From assembly GCF_037975245.1 (NCBI RefSeq), contig NC_092568.1, forward strand, positions 29,764,001 through 29,828,000: a stretch of 64,000 nucleotides of DNA. Reading direction: 5' to 3'. The position numbers and the translations under genes were made by a program. This DNA is from Apostichopus japonicus (lineage: Eukaryota; Echinodermata; Holothuroidea; Aspidochirotida; Stichopodidae). Positions 10,255 to 25,200 of this stretch are shown here, one piece after another. The notes beneath the pieces are model-generated. The model was not told where the DNA came from. It searched no databases and saw nothing but the letters and a program-made list of their open reading frames with translations. Numbering within the stretch: the first letter of the stretch is position 1; every line of letters starts with the position of its first letter.

Positions 10255-13200
10255 CTGGAGAGTAATAGTTATAAGAGTAACAAACATGAAAATGTGATTA
10301 TGACTCAGAGGGCAATAGAAACGACTTAAAGTTTCGTCATCTGCCTGAGTCACGTAATGTAATGTTTACAAATAATGCTTTCTTCATCTAACATTCAAGC
10401 AGGCAATCAGCAGTTTTTTTTTGTACTGTTACATTGTTATTCCAAAGATTCAAAAGATTGAATTCTCCACAATTTGCTGTTACCATACTTTGTATTATTA
10501 AAGACAAAAGATACAGAACATGAAAACATCATTTTGATATTTTAGTCCATCAAGACTGCACACTCCGAATGATGAAATTAAGCGTCGTTTTCCAAATGAA
10601 ATAGTCAACAAAACCGAGAAGTTGTAGGTTAAAAACCTATCTGCATGCGATTAAATGGTACATAAATTCTAGCTAAGAAGAGCAACACAGTTCTAAAGCC
10701 ACAGATCTCATGTTCATAACTCAAGGATGATTCAAATATAATTTCGAATATCACATGTTTTTGTCAGAATGACAAAGAGTAACGACACAAAAACAAAACT
10801 GGATCTTTAGCAATTTTGCATTAGAATTTGGTCAGTGTACTTGTTGCAAATGCCTTAACAAACTGATTTCATTATTTCGCTTTACTAGTGTCAATGCATT
10901 ATTCTTTTATAAAAACTTTCCTCTGGTTAGCAAACTCCTGAATACAATAATCTTGGAACAGTTCATGAGAAGGTAAAAATTGAAAATATGTATAGTCTTT
11001 TGAGAAGTTTCATAACGAACATGTAATACCTGTCTTGATGTTGTCACTTCTTGTCACTCCGATGATCCGTTCGATCCTGATGATCGCAGATAGCAGGGAT
11101 CCCTCTTGGAATTCCTCGTCCAGATCCAACATAAAGGAATCGACCACGTGGTCAGCAAACTCGTGGGTCATCTGTTGGTCAGAGCCCTATCCGCACAGAG
11201 TAGAGTATTTTTATTTTAACAGTTGGAAAATTCTTTAAATGCTTAGTAGCGCTCTACACAGTACCTTCACCGAATGCTGTAAAGCACTTACAGAAACAGT
11301 ATGAACAGTTCTGAAGCAAACAGAAATAGGATATTCATACTGCTCATACACAGGGGTGGCAGAAAAAAGATCCCTCTGGGGGAGGGGTTGAGGGGGGACA
11401 CACACCTCGAGGAGCAGTGGAACATGTTACCATACTACAAGTGCTTTAAAGTGTCACACGAAAATACAGGTTATTAAAATTGTCCCACCTGGGGTGGTTT
11501 TATATAAAACACTACTGCATGTTCATAGCCAGAGCTGAGCTAATTATCAAATGAAAAGGATCAATAGATATTATTTTCTGCTCACAAGTTTTATTTCAAA
11601 CTTTGCAGAATAAAATAGATGCTGAACAAGAACGAATTCAACAACTGTGTCTTTAAAGATACAATAGCCATATCGTACCAGTAATGTCAACAAATGCAGA
11701 ACTTGCAGAAGCGCAGTGGTAGGGTTGAGGGCAGACTACCATGCATAATTTGCAATTCTGAGGGGAACTCATCACAATTTTGAAACATTTAAGTGGACTA
11801 AACTTTGCCCTCTTACCCTCTCCAACCAATTAATCATAAATAATTAAATCTTACCATCGTTACTTTGATGGTATCCCTGGATGCAGATTTGATGCATGTA
11901 ATGGAGAGAGGGTGTAACTCTGTGAGCTCTTGAAGTCTCCTTAATTGCTGAATAGTACTACATACACTATGAACTGTCACTCCCTGTTAAAACAATATGA
12001 AGAGAGTTAGAGAAAATGACACACATCTTTCTGAAGCTGGTTCGGGGCAGCGAAATGCACGTTTATTCTTGTCTGTGCAAATAACAGGTTATGGCTCTGA
12101 ATTTGAAGTTATCCATTCAGTTTTCTGAGCTGTTTGCTAAATAATACCAGTTTGTTAAATAGCTAATTGTAACAGACACTTATTACATTAATCGTTTGAA
12201 ATGGGAGAAAAGTCAAAGCAAGTCTCTTATTACCCCGGTTGGATTGCTCCATTCACTTATGAGAGGTAGTTTACGGCAATAAAGTTGTTTATCATCCTGG
12301 AATTATTTTGAGAGGACACTTCACTACCCTAACTTATTTTAATTCCTTTGAAATAATGCTGGTAAAGACAATTTTAGGCAATTGCAGTAGTCAGGTATTT
12401 TTATTGACGGAAAACATCTTTGTTGCTGTAAAATACCCCTAATAAATAAATGGAATAATCCAACCAGGGAAATAAGAGACTTGATCCCAAAGGAGATCAA
12501 AGGATATATTTATGTCAGACAAACCAAAAATAGAAGTTCTGGCATAAGTTAACACTAATTTGCATGCACGATTTTGCAGTATATTCTGATTATAAATGGT
12601 TCTTCCTGAAAACGTCAGGTTCTCGAATCTACAAGTTTCTTATTCAAGCGGCACTGTGTGGAAACATCATAATAATAATAACAATACATCAATAAAAAGA
12701 ACATGGGATATTTTCCAAAAACAAACTGAGCTTACCAATGGTAGATTCCTCAGAGAAAATGTCACCATCAAAACCACACACCCACTCTCCCTGCTACTGC
12801 AAGGTGGGTCCCCATTGGCAACGTCTGACACCCCTCTGCTTATATCCGTGAGCAAGAGACAGACTCCCCAGGGGTCACAGGGCGGGGTGAAGCAGTCAGG
12901 TTCGGGTACTGGATGGCAGATTTTTCCTTCTGGGCAAGTCTTTGTGGGTAGCACAGAGGGTACAGAATAATTCTCATGAGTCGGATAAGAGGCGGAGCTG
13001 GTCAAACAGGCATCCACTCCACAGACCATCTGAAAAAAAGAGGAGATGCTGAGTTATGAATACGCAAATTAAAGTTTAAAGGTATTTTGATCAATTAATC
13101 ATTTCAAATTTCTGCACTGTATTTTTGAAAGTGCTTCTTTCTTTCAACAATTCCCCTCCAATTCAGTGCAAAACATGACATATTTACAGAAGAATTAGAA

Positions 13201-16200
13201 TACCGGCTCAGAGTGTCTGACCCCCCCCTCCCCCATTGGACCCCAGATGGATCAGAATCCCAGGTCAAGGCCCACCTCGAAGGATGAGCCTCTTTACAAT
13301 CTTAACTTGGTTATATGGAGTTATAATATGCAATGTTCCATAAACTAAGCTACCTCTGTTCATGTTTTATTTAAGTTTATATTTTTTCTGTGTGTGAAGT
13401 TGGAAATCGGGTGTGTTTTGGTGGTTTGATTTAAACTGGTTTTAATGAAGTTGTTTCAAGACACTCTGTGAGATGTAGTAATCAGAAGCTGGGGGTAGAC
13501 TCTCATTGGTAGGATGCTACCAGAATCGCAACTCTACATCCATTCAGCTGGCTCACATAAGGGGAGCCTGTGGTTTGATTTATACTGGTTGTAATGAAGT
13601 TCATTCAAGACATTCCTGGACTGCGCAATACTGAAGTTAAGTATTTTTTATATAGAGTGATCAGATGCTGGAGGTAGACTCTTATTGGTAGGATGCTACC
13701 AGGATCACCACTCTACATCAATTAAGCTGGCTTAAATAGGGGGGGGGGGCTGTTTGTAATTTTCTGAACACTTACCAAAACTAGAATTCATTTTTACAAG
13801 TCAGTACCCATCAATGATCATTGCACCGATAGGATTATCTGCACAGATTACCGCATGATTTGCTATTTTTTCTTGAATTCACAAAACAATAACAACAACA
13901 CTGTCACCTGTGGTATTACCTTACTACAGGTGGTGACTCCTCTGTTGCATCGACACTTGTTACAATCCATATTCCAGGATGCGCCATCTGCCATCACCAC
14001 ACCATCCACTTCACACGAGGTACCAAACGATGGAGGTGCTACCTGATGACCAAACACTGCTCCGAGCAAAATAACAAAACAAAAAAACATAACTTCCATG
14101 TCATGATTCCTAATAGAATTCATAATTAATTTTTGTTACAGTGACTATGTAGACTGTTATGCAATCATGGCAAAGTGGCTGACACGGTAGCATATCGACT
14201 GAAATAAAACTTAACCTGTATATTGTTTTTAATAGTGTCTTGTTTGTTTTTTTTTCTTCATTTTAGCCTACCTCTGAAAGATCCTGCTAGTATCAAAATG
14301 TCAATCCCTCTAACGTTTGAGTAATTGGAAAAGTGTCCAAGTGATTATTCTAAATATTCCACATCTTGCTACAACCCTCAATATTATATTAGTCACAAGA
14401 GATTTTTTAGAGATTCTTACAAATATCAACAAAACTGTATAATATCCGGTTTTTTATCGTCCAAGTTTTGTAACTACAGTATTGGTGCAAGTTGGGGAAA
14501 GTACCAGGGATTGTTGCGGGAAATTACCCCCCAGAGAAAATATTTTTGCATGACCCTCTAGTTAAATTGCAGGAATCCCACAATAGCGTGTCCTCATGCG
14601 AACCCTGATTACAATAGCAATGACAGACAAGAATAAAGATAATCAGCATGAAACAAGTGACAGCAACTCCCAGAAGAAGAAAAAACACCACATGAAAAAA
14701 AATAATGTAACAAAGACAAAATTCAACAGTCTTTCAAAACTGTTTTCGTTAGTGTTTTCTAAATTTCAAGTTGAAAAAGATTCACTAGTGTGTTGTACTA
14801 GTGGTAATAATAAGGTTTCACATATAAATAAATTTCCTTGAAATGGCATAGCATGCGTGAACAACCGTGTCTCTTGACATTTTGAAAAAGATTCACTAGT
14901 GTGTTGAACTAGTGGTAATAATAATGTTTCACATATACATTAATTTCCTTGAAATGGCAAGGCATGTGAACAATTGTGTCTCTTGACATTTTGATGGAAG
15001 TCATTGATAATGAAGTTCTTTAAACTAGGGACAGATCACTGACCTAAGGAACAGGTCGAGCCTGACCGTCCAGGAGGGCAAAGGCAGGAGTAAGAATCGA
15101 TCCCGTCAATACAGGTACTGCCATAGGCACAGGGATTAGAAAGACATTCATTCAAGTCTGTAGAAAAAATAACAACAAATATTCACAGGTTATTAATAAA
15201 GGGGGAGGGAAAGAAAACCAAACATAGAATTTTCAGTAGAGATGTAGTAAGATATCAAAAGCATAGTAAAGATATCAAATCATAGTAAAGATATCAAAAG
15301 CATAGTAAATATATCAAAGCATTGTAAAGATACCAAAAGCATAGTAAATATATCAAAAGCATAGTAAATATATCAGAAGCATAGTAAAGATATCCAAAGC
15401 ATAGTAAAGATATCAAATCATAGTAAAGATATCAAAAGCATAGTAAAGATATCAAATCATAGTAAAAGATATCAAAAGCATAGTAAATATATCAAAGCAT
15501 TGTAAAGATACCAAAAGCATAGTAAATATATCAAAAGCATAGTAAATATATCAGAAGCATAGTAAAGATATCCAAAGCATAGTAAAGATATCAAAAGCAT
15601 AGTAATGATATCAAAAACATCGGTAGTGACTTCAACTTGCTTAATTTTGTCAATGATAAGGCCTTATTTTATTGGTTCTTTGTGCTCTGTTCTAACTCTC
15701 CCTCCCTCCCCTCTCTTTCTTCTCAGGTGATACTCACTGATTCTACAGTCAGGACCAGCGAAGCCCATCGGGCAGGTACACTGGAACCAGTTAAGCCCAT
15801 CCACACAATGGCCTCCATTGTAGCACGGATTCAAATGGCAGTCATCGATATCTGAGAAAAATGTGCAAGCTTCGATTGTTAAAAATGTCGAAGCAATCTT
15901 TAACATTGAGTATGGTTTACAGAAATGATGGCAATTTAAACTTAATAAGTTTCTCTTTCCAGTAAACCTTTTGAGAAAATATTTCAACAAACAACCAGCA
16001 ACAAATAATGGCTATCCTAGATTTTATAACCTTGACTACAATGAAGCATCTTGAATTTTGTTAAGAGGTTTATAAACTTGATGCTTAAATAGATCAAGAG
16101 TGCTTTCCCAACCCTAATAGGTCATAAGAGGCGCCTTGAAAGGCCTATGAGAATCTATGGTTTAATATATGTACTTACTGTTTGCACAATACTTCCCATC

Positions 16201-19200
16201 ATAACCTTCTTTACAGATGCATAAATAACTATCTCCACTTGGAACACAGGTGGCTCCATTTTCACAGTTATGGCGATCACATACGTTAACAGTTTCTGGC
16301 CAAAAAATTAAACATAAAAATGGTTAAGGATAAAGAAATATAAGTCATATTTTCTTACATTATAACTAACAGAAGGCGATGCGAGTAATATATTCCAGTC
16401 TCACTCAAATAGAGTTTTACGTGATGTTACTAAAGTACTAATATTGTCAACAACTGTAGCTACATTAACATCAGTGTCATACTTGTTGCTACTCAACCCA
16501 CGTTAAACAGCATTCCCCCAACCCTCCTCGCAACCCCCCCCCCCAAGTTTTTATATTTGGCCAGCAATTATGTTCCTGTGTTGAAAATTACAATGATATC
16601 ATGCTTCCTAAACTGTCATGTATAGTGATATTTACTATACGTATACTTTGTTCATTTGGCATCAAAACAGTGATATATTTGAACGTCACAAAAACCTTCA
16701 GCAACTTCCTGGAAGGGGCCACAAAATAGACACATGTCTATTAAAGTAGCAGACCTTGTCAGATAAAGAATCCATTTATCAACAAGAGCATACTTACCGA
16801 TTCTGCATGTAGGTCCAGAGTAACCGTCTGCACACTCACAAACAAATGAATCTGTAAACTCCAGACATGTCCCTGAATTATCACAAGTGTTGTCGCTACA
16901 GTAGAAATCCCCTAATTAGATAATAATAGCAAAGAGAAAGTTAAAGCAAATTTGCAGAAAGCATATATAACAAGCTTAAAAGCAATGGGAAACCAAACAA
17001 AGAAGGCTTCCAAACAGAAGATTGAAGTCACAGTTTGAATGTTTAAGGTCCGCTAAATCAAATAATAATAATTCAAAGAAAACTCACCATAAAAATTCTG
17101 GCAGTTCTCCAAATTTTCTAAAAGTTTTAAAATTGTAATAATCTTCCCTGATTTTCAAAACTTTGATATAAGATGACTTGAATAAAACAAGACTAAGTAA
17201 ACTACTGCGTAAAATACTGCGTAAAATAATTTACAGTGTGAGTTAACTTTGAGAGACAAAAACAGCTGTATAGAAATAAACCAACGGTGTATACTCACTG
17301 GATTGACAAGATTTACCCTTGTAACCGTCGTTACAAATGCACTGGTAATCAGCGTGTAAGTCGATGCAGGAGCCACTATTCCTACACGGGTTGTTTACAC
17401 ATTCATTAGAATCTGAAATGAAAGAAAATAAAACAAAGAACCTTCATGGAAACTGCAGGGTGTAAAAAAAGAGTGGGCAGTTCCAATCGAGAAAGAAACA
17501 AAATGGGAAGGGTCTTCCATTTACCTTTGTATTTGAAAAAATAGCCTCCTCTCTTAAAATTAGACTGTGGCACAATTCATCAGAATTCAAGAACTTCACC
17601 TGAAGCTTCTTACTATAACATCTTACGATAGGAATTATCATAATTCTCTGTATTCTAATTAAAGGCACTTTTTTTTTTTTTTTACATTGTAATATATAGT
17701 CTGACACAGAAATAAATTTATATGGCTACAGAGCTTTTAAATTTTACAATATTGTAATGGGTATAATAGTACAAATTCAATATAATAATGTTGCAGTAAC
17801 AGGGTTCTATTCCCCCCCCCAGAGCCCTCCCTCCCCTTCCCTTCCCCTAGGGGAGCTCTCCCCCAGACAGTTAGACTCAGCAGAACTCACTTATCTGACA
17901 GTATTTACCCTCCCAGCCGAGAGTGCAAACACACTGGAAGGAGGCGAGACCATCCACACATGTGCCTCCATTGTAGCAAGGGGAGCTGGCACAGTCGTTG
18001 ACATCTGAAAGCAAAAAGAAAAAGATGTTAAAACACTCACAAGATGATAACAACATATATCTTTCTGGAACACCTTATAGTTTAATATATTAAACTCTTA
18101 CACATTACAGTATAAGTAAGGTGAAATCAGGCACTTTGTTATTGTTAGTAAATGTCTCGACTTCATCAATACTGCAACTTTGTTCTTTAACAATTAATTA
18201 TTCAGAATAATACTTTTTCCCTACATACTTGGAGCAGGGAGCTGCTACTCTAGTGTTAGAGTAGCAGCTCCCTGCTTGGAGGATAATATTGTTCATTCTA
18301 ATGACACCAATATCCAATTAAGATAAACTGATAGGGCATTGCTTGCATATGGTTGCAACATCCTGACAGTTATATCTATGAAATATTTCCAAAAATAAGA
18401 TTTCACTTGGTCAACAAAGCCACACTCCTAGAGTTTTCTTCCTCAGATGAACAATATTTAGTAACTAATAATTCAATAGAGATCTTAAATTTTCACCACC
18501 TCCCCCCTCGCCCCCCCCCCCAAAAAAAGGACATAATTTGTTAATCAAAAAGCAAATAAAAATAGTACTAAAACTAGTGTTCAAACGATTATGTATAACA
18601 GAAAATACCGATTACCGATTATTTTTTTCATAATCGTACCGATTCTGATTCCGATTATTTGAAAATGAGAAAATATCCCGTTTATACGAAATCGGCAATA
18701 AAGTTTGTGATAGAAACAATTATTGTTCTGATTTTCCTCTGTTTCCTTTTGCTTCGTTGTAATACAAGGCTCTTATCTATCCTTTTTTGTACCAAATTAC
18801 GTCTGGAGTTACTCGGAAAGAAAAAAAAAGATTTTTTTTTTTAAATTTCCAAAATACGAAAATATGACATCCTACCTAGTCAGCACTGTGCTAAGCGAAT
18901 GGCCTAACCACCTCGACGTGAATGTCACCTGTTAATGGCTTGAAATGGGCTAAGAATAGTTACTCAAAATATCCATCTCAAAAAAGTATCTCAGACAAAC
19001 CATCCATCTTCAATCTTTTGTACCAAAGTGTAAATTTTAATTACATATTGCCTTCGTTCCGACATTATTTTGTACTTATTTTCAGTATTATACCGTTTAT
19101 GAACAAATAGAAATGTTACGAACTTGAAGTTAAACATACCTATTTGTTACCTATTTAACTCCATTCAGGTTCAATTAGAAAATGTAAGCTTAGGCCAATC

Positions 19201-22200
19201 AAACTGAAAAGCAAATTGTACCATTGTAACTTGTTTAAAATGACTCTAAAATGTTACTAGATTGATGTAAAGAAATAATAACAACTAGAAACTACTCCAA
19301 TATAAAATATAACATTCCCTCTATAAGACATAGCACATACCTTCCACACAAATGCCGATTTCCAGCAAATTGAAAGTTGTAAACAAAGCTACGCATTTTT
19401 TTTTTTGCAAACCGATGGTTAGGCTACATTTCCCATTGACTTAGTGTGGTTGTAAGGCTAACATGTGGTCGAAGATTGCAGTTTCCATGGATATTTTTAG
19501 TTTTTATTTGCGACACAACTAAAGCGAATAAACAGATGGCAAGGTTAGATTTCCATGCAGTTGACTTAGTGTGAAGTAAGGCTACCATGTGGTCGGAGAT
19601 TTGTGGGGATTTTAGGTTATTGTCGCTGGTACTGAAATTGCTTCGTGGAGACCGTAATTTGCCAGTCACTCTGCGGGAAATTCCCGGTGATTGTGCGCGA
19701 CCCTCCCGCACTGCTTCAAATTTGATGCGGGATGTGAGAACTGTTTGCGCGGTTCGCGCTAAACTGCAATTCCTAGCTAAAGCAAACGCATGTCACAATT
19801 AATTTTACACAGACACCTGATATAACGAGGGCGATTTTCTTACATTTATTTTTTTATTTTCGCACTCGCAATTGGTCTTTTAGGAGGGCTTTCTTAGCAC
19901 TTGCGAGGGCCCGTTGCCCCCGCTTATTTCCGAACCTGTACAGCACATTCATTAATTCGCGAAATTGGTATTGCTGCCATGCTTACTGTGCCGAGAAATA
20001 AGAAGTCACTAACCACGAGGGAAGCAAAATCGGCGACCCTGGCAGCCTAATTTGATGAAATTACATTGTGAAAGACGTATAGAGGGTGTCTTTATTTTAA
20101 TATTTCATAGTAAAAGAACAAACCTAATACATCAGTTGATATTTTCAACTTCCATATGTTTTTGAATAATCTGTATGACATAACTGGTATTCCTCGTAAT
20201 TTTTACCGATTCTGATTACGATTATGCAATAATCGTACCAATTCCGATTAGGTTAATCGTTTGAACACTAACTAAAACTGAACCAGGTGACTGCAACACA
20301 TTGCTATGAGATCAGAACAAGGCTTTTCACTCACTTTCATGGCAATAGACACCCACGTAACCAGTATGACAACTGCATTTAAAATCGCCGTCTTCGTTCA
20401 GACTGATACATTTGCCGTGAGGACCACAGACGGAGGAGGGCTTGATGATAAATCCACCCTGAGAATGATTGAGAGGTACCCTAACGGTACAGCTGTCCAG
20501 CACTGTAGGATGAAGACAGATATAAAATTTAAAAAAACATAAAAATGTATGTATGACCATACTAGAACAAAATGGCTTATTGATAGAGTGTGGGATTTAA
20601 TAGGTAAGAGAGGGAAGTATCTTTTCGTTACAAAATGTAATTTTCGGATGAGTTACCAAAACGGTTAAAATCCAACAAAATTGCTTCGGATACAACGTGG
20701 CTGAACAAAGTTGGTAAGGATGTTAGCAAGTTTATGTATTTGTCCATTCATTCATTCATTCATTCCTTTGTCCATTCATCCATCCATTTGATCATTCATC
20801 AAATCTTTCATTCATTCATTGACTCATTAATTAATTCATTCATTGACTCACTCATTCATTCATTGAACTCATTAATTAATTCAGTCATTCCTTCATTGAC
20901 TCCCTCATTCATTGACTCATTCGTTTGTTTATTCAATCGTTCCTGATGTTGCTTTGCCATCTTACATAATCTACCATCCATCCATTTACTAATCTTTCTT
21001 GACATAGAGACTCAAAAAGTTACTAAAACACTATAAAAAAATGTATAAATATTAAATCTTGCTGGCTACAAAGGACATCTTCACAAAACCACATGTATTT
21101 GATTTTGGTAAAACTGCTTCCCGTCGATCCTCCCCTACCCTCCAACCCAAATACAAAGAGAAAACATAAGAGACAAATAAAACAGGCTACTAATCTCATA
21201 CCTTCACACGGTTGTTTAGAGCAGGTAGTCTTAACAGATGAGCAGTTTCTGTCATCAAATCCTTCTCGACAGGCACAGAAGTAGTCCCCATAGAGGTTGA
21301 AGCAGGATGCGCCATTCTGACACGGGTTGGGGTCACAGAGGTCATCGTCCAACTGAAGAGTTTAAATACATTTCATTTTATTTGGGTTTCTCAGGTTTTT
21401 CTTTGAGACTTTCTAGAAAAAAAGCTATAAAAACTTTGATTATAATCATCTCTTTGTATTATCTAAGATACAGTACTTATTATTTATTAGATGTTTATTT
21501 TCCCCTGTTTTTCTTGTTAGGAATGCCGGCTGCAGTTTTCGAATCAGAAAAATGTGTACAATTTTATTCCATTGTTGAAATCTTTACAAAATAATTTATT
21601 CCAAATTTTCAAGGAACATAAAGTGATAGACATTTCTACTTTGAAAATTACCCTTTTCAGGCAGCCATTTTAAATGGTAACAATGAAAACACATTTGAGC
21701 ACAGAATGGCTTGTTAGTGATTTTTCATACCACTGTCAGTCGCAGAAGGCTCTAAAACACCGTAGAAGAAAACATGAAAAACTTATGTACTACAGCAGCT
21801 GCATGAAACTTATTTCCTAAATAAGGACTTGTCCTAATTCAAGGTGAATTTACTTTACTGTTAGATCTGTATTTTGAGACAGCTCTTACAATTATTTACC
21901 TGGCAATTATTCCCGGTAAATCCCTGACGACAGATACACTCGTAGCCATCGACTCTGTCCACGCACTGGCCTTTGTGCATACACGGTTCACTCTCACATT
22001 CATTGATGTTCAGTTCGCATTCCACGCCCATGAATCCTGGCTTACACACGCAGACAAAAGAATTGATCAAATCCTTCACAGAAGAGGGAGGGAAAAAAAG
22101 AAAGAAATATCTTCACATTTTGTCTCTCCAAGCAGCAGTAGAAATTACAGTACAGGGATTGTTGTAATTAGCATCAAGTCAAATTTGAGATGGATGTCTG

Positions 22201-25200
22201 ATTGGAGTCTGTGACATTACTGCTATAAAGTCTCTTGTGCAAATATCCTTGTAAATTCTTGCTGCGACTGTGAACTCTGGGGAGAAAGGGGGGGAAGCAG
22301 GAGGTTGGGGTGCGTTGCAGTAACTTACTGGGAGTAGTTTTTTTTAATTTCCTAACAGTTGTTTTATACTGAATAATCTGACAATTTAAGAACACTGACA
22401 TCCATGAAAGTTAAGCTCTTACAATTTAGAGTATAAACCAAACTTACTAGGCAGGTTGCACCATTCAGACAATGACCAGCACAGTCGTTTGCATCTATAA
22501 GATGAAATAGGAAATAGACAGAAAAGAAAATATGACAAACATCATCAAAACCAGAACATGTAAATTGTGTTGGGGTACTATACTTTCTAATAGACTCTCA
22601 ACCACAAATCAACTTATGCCACATATGAATCATGTCATTTACAGGATTCTATGGGCAAAATTCCAGTATTTTCACATTAAGCCCCACCTACTCATTAATA
22701 TGCATAGTCTACACTATGGAAAACAAGAGAAACAAAGTATCTTATTTGGCCCCACCCCTAATGAATATTTATATTTGCCAAAACCAATATGGTGGTCTAC
22801 CAATATATATATCTCAAATATGAAGTCAAAGAAGATACAGTTTTGGGGATAACTGCAAATTTTAAGTTTCCACTTTATGTCCTATATGACCACGATGGAC
22901 CTCCTGGTACCCATCAAATTTCCACATCATGCATTTCCATTGCAATCGTTGCCATAGTTACCAATCTACCACTAATCAGTTGCAACAGCCAACTGAATAA
23001 AATATCTCATCTCTTTCTTTGTACAATACATGTTTCAGGATCAGATGTATGTGTGTATGTTTGTATGTATTTTAGATTTTCCTGCAAGCAGGAACTCACG
23101 AAGAAGCCTCATTGGCTTATCAAAGCTGCAAGCTGACCGAAGTCAGTCTCTTACATTCATATTTAACGTCCATGATTATGAATTGTCAATTGTCAACAAC
23201 TCTGTAACTGGACGACATAAATTAATCTTAGATGATTGGAAGGCACCAGCGTTAACCACTGAGCGAACACTTCAAGATAATAAAGACAATGGAAAGCAGA
23301 TACACAAAGCATGTTATGACTATAAAGACTCACTGCGGTCACAGTTCTTCCCCGTCCATCCTGGCTGACAGTCACACAGGTAATCTCCGACCAAGTTACG
23401 GCAACGGAATGCATGGACGCAGGGCTGTCCCATGCATTCGTCTGCATCTGTGGTCAACCGAAGAAGGACAGGGTCATTCCACAACTCGGTCAGAGGTCAC
23501 ATAATTTGTCAAAGGATTGATATCCCTGTTAGACTCTTAAAATCAATACAACATCTTCTGTACAACTATAGTAACTGTTATCCAAACCTAGAGAAGCACT
23601 GAAGCAAATGGGCTCTTACACAACTAATAATTTTATGTACCGAATGATTCAAAGAGGTGGTTTCAGACACTTTTCAAGATTGATACAACAAAAATTGAAA
23701 GATTCACCAAAAAATGCTGAAAAATGGAAAGAAATTGCCGATGTATAAAAAAAATTTAAACATGGGAAACAGCTACCACAATAGTTTACAAAAGTTACAA
23801 AATATAAAACCATTTTGTAACTAAGCTTCTTTAAATTATATACAAATTTCTCAAAGGGGAGAGGGATGCATCCTCCCAGAATACCCCTTCCTTCAACGAA
23901 AACATCTTCCTTGTGGGGGGTCGATAAAATGAGGGATGTAAAATTTGGGATCACCAAGCAAAAACGTTTGACTGCCAAGAGAATTTTACCCTTGTAAAAT
24001 CATAGACAGCAAATATGCAACCAAATATGGCTTACTGCCTAGACGGTTTTGTGAATTATCAAAAAATACATATGGAGACTGTCAGGTTTAAATGATTTGG
24101 ACAACATTGTCTGTATTAAATGAGAAAGCAAGGCACTGGGACTTTTTCTTGCCTGTCGTCACATCTTCTCCCCCTCCTCATCCCCCTTCCCTTCTTCACA
24201 AGGAATGTCTATTAATGAAAATCTATATCTAAGCAAGTGTCATGAGATACATATACTGAACACATAATCAGGCAGTTATTTTTATGACGTTTATTAAAGC
24301 AACCTCGAATGTGGCAGAAGTACGTAAGGACTTATGGATTACAACTTACACGTCAGGCGGCTTCCACTTCAACATTTTAACTCAAATTTGGAATCTTTTC
24401 AATTTAGAAAGTCATTCCAGATGGGAAAAACTGTACATGGCACTTGGATGAAAAACTCACCTTACTATGACCCATTTGATAATGGAACCCAGAACCTACC
24501 AGTTGCTAAGCCTCATTGCTTCAAATGCCACCGCCTCAACAACACTTCTATTACCTTAATGTTTGGTTCTCCCTCCCAACCAAACCACCCTCCTCCCATC
24601 CCTCCTTCCTTTCTTATTAAAGTTCTATAAAAAATATACTTGTATTTGAAATTTTGCATGTTACTACACATATTAACCCCCCAAAAAACATTCTGATTGG
24701 AGACATCAGTGGGTACATACTGAATTTAAAAAAAATTAAAATATATGTTCAAGCTTATTATGAAGGTACATAGATCTGCAACCATTATAGTTTATAATAA
24801 GCATGGGAATATTTTCAATTTCAAGTTTTCAACATGTTTCACAGAAACATTAATTTTACTTCAACAATCCTGTTTTTTAATTTCGTCTTGTGAGAATGAT
24901 TTATAGCACTTTAAACCATTAATAATAATTGATATTTCTTCTAAAAATTGCCCTAACTTTAGGCCTAAAGCTGACAATTTGCCAATAGCAGTGGTGTGAA
25001 GCATTGATTATTGGCTCACTGTTCAAACAATATTAATATTACAAACTCTTCCAAGAAACTAATTAAAAATGAGTCACATAGCAGATCTTTGCATCTATCA
25101 AAGACTATAAAGACACATCTTTATCACCATTTCTTCTGGCTGATGCCATTAAAAATTATCCTTAGCAGCTTTCAACAGCTTCACACTATATTATTAAGAG

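Noticed and set aside
12596-12970. Plus-strand frame of 124 codons
   Set aside because: Antisense shadow of Jagged exon 22, which has splice sites and homology on the minus strand.
15246-15619. CRISPR-like array
   Set aside because: Short contiguous AT-rich units with no spacers, inside a spliced animal gene.
18234-18275. microRNA precursor
   Set aside because: 42 bases in total with a 4-base loop is shorter than a normal animal pre-miRNA, and the flanks do not extend the stem.
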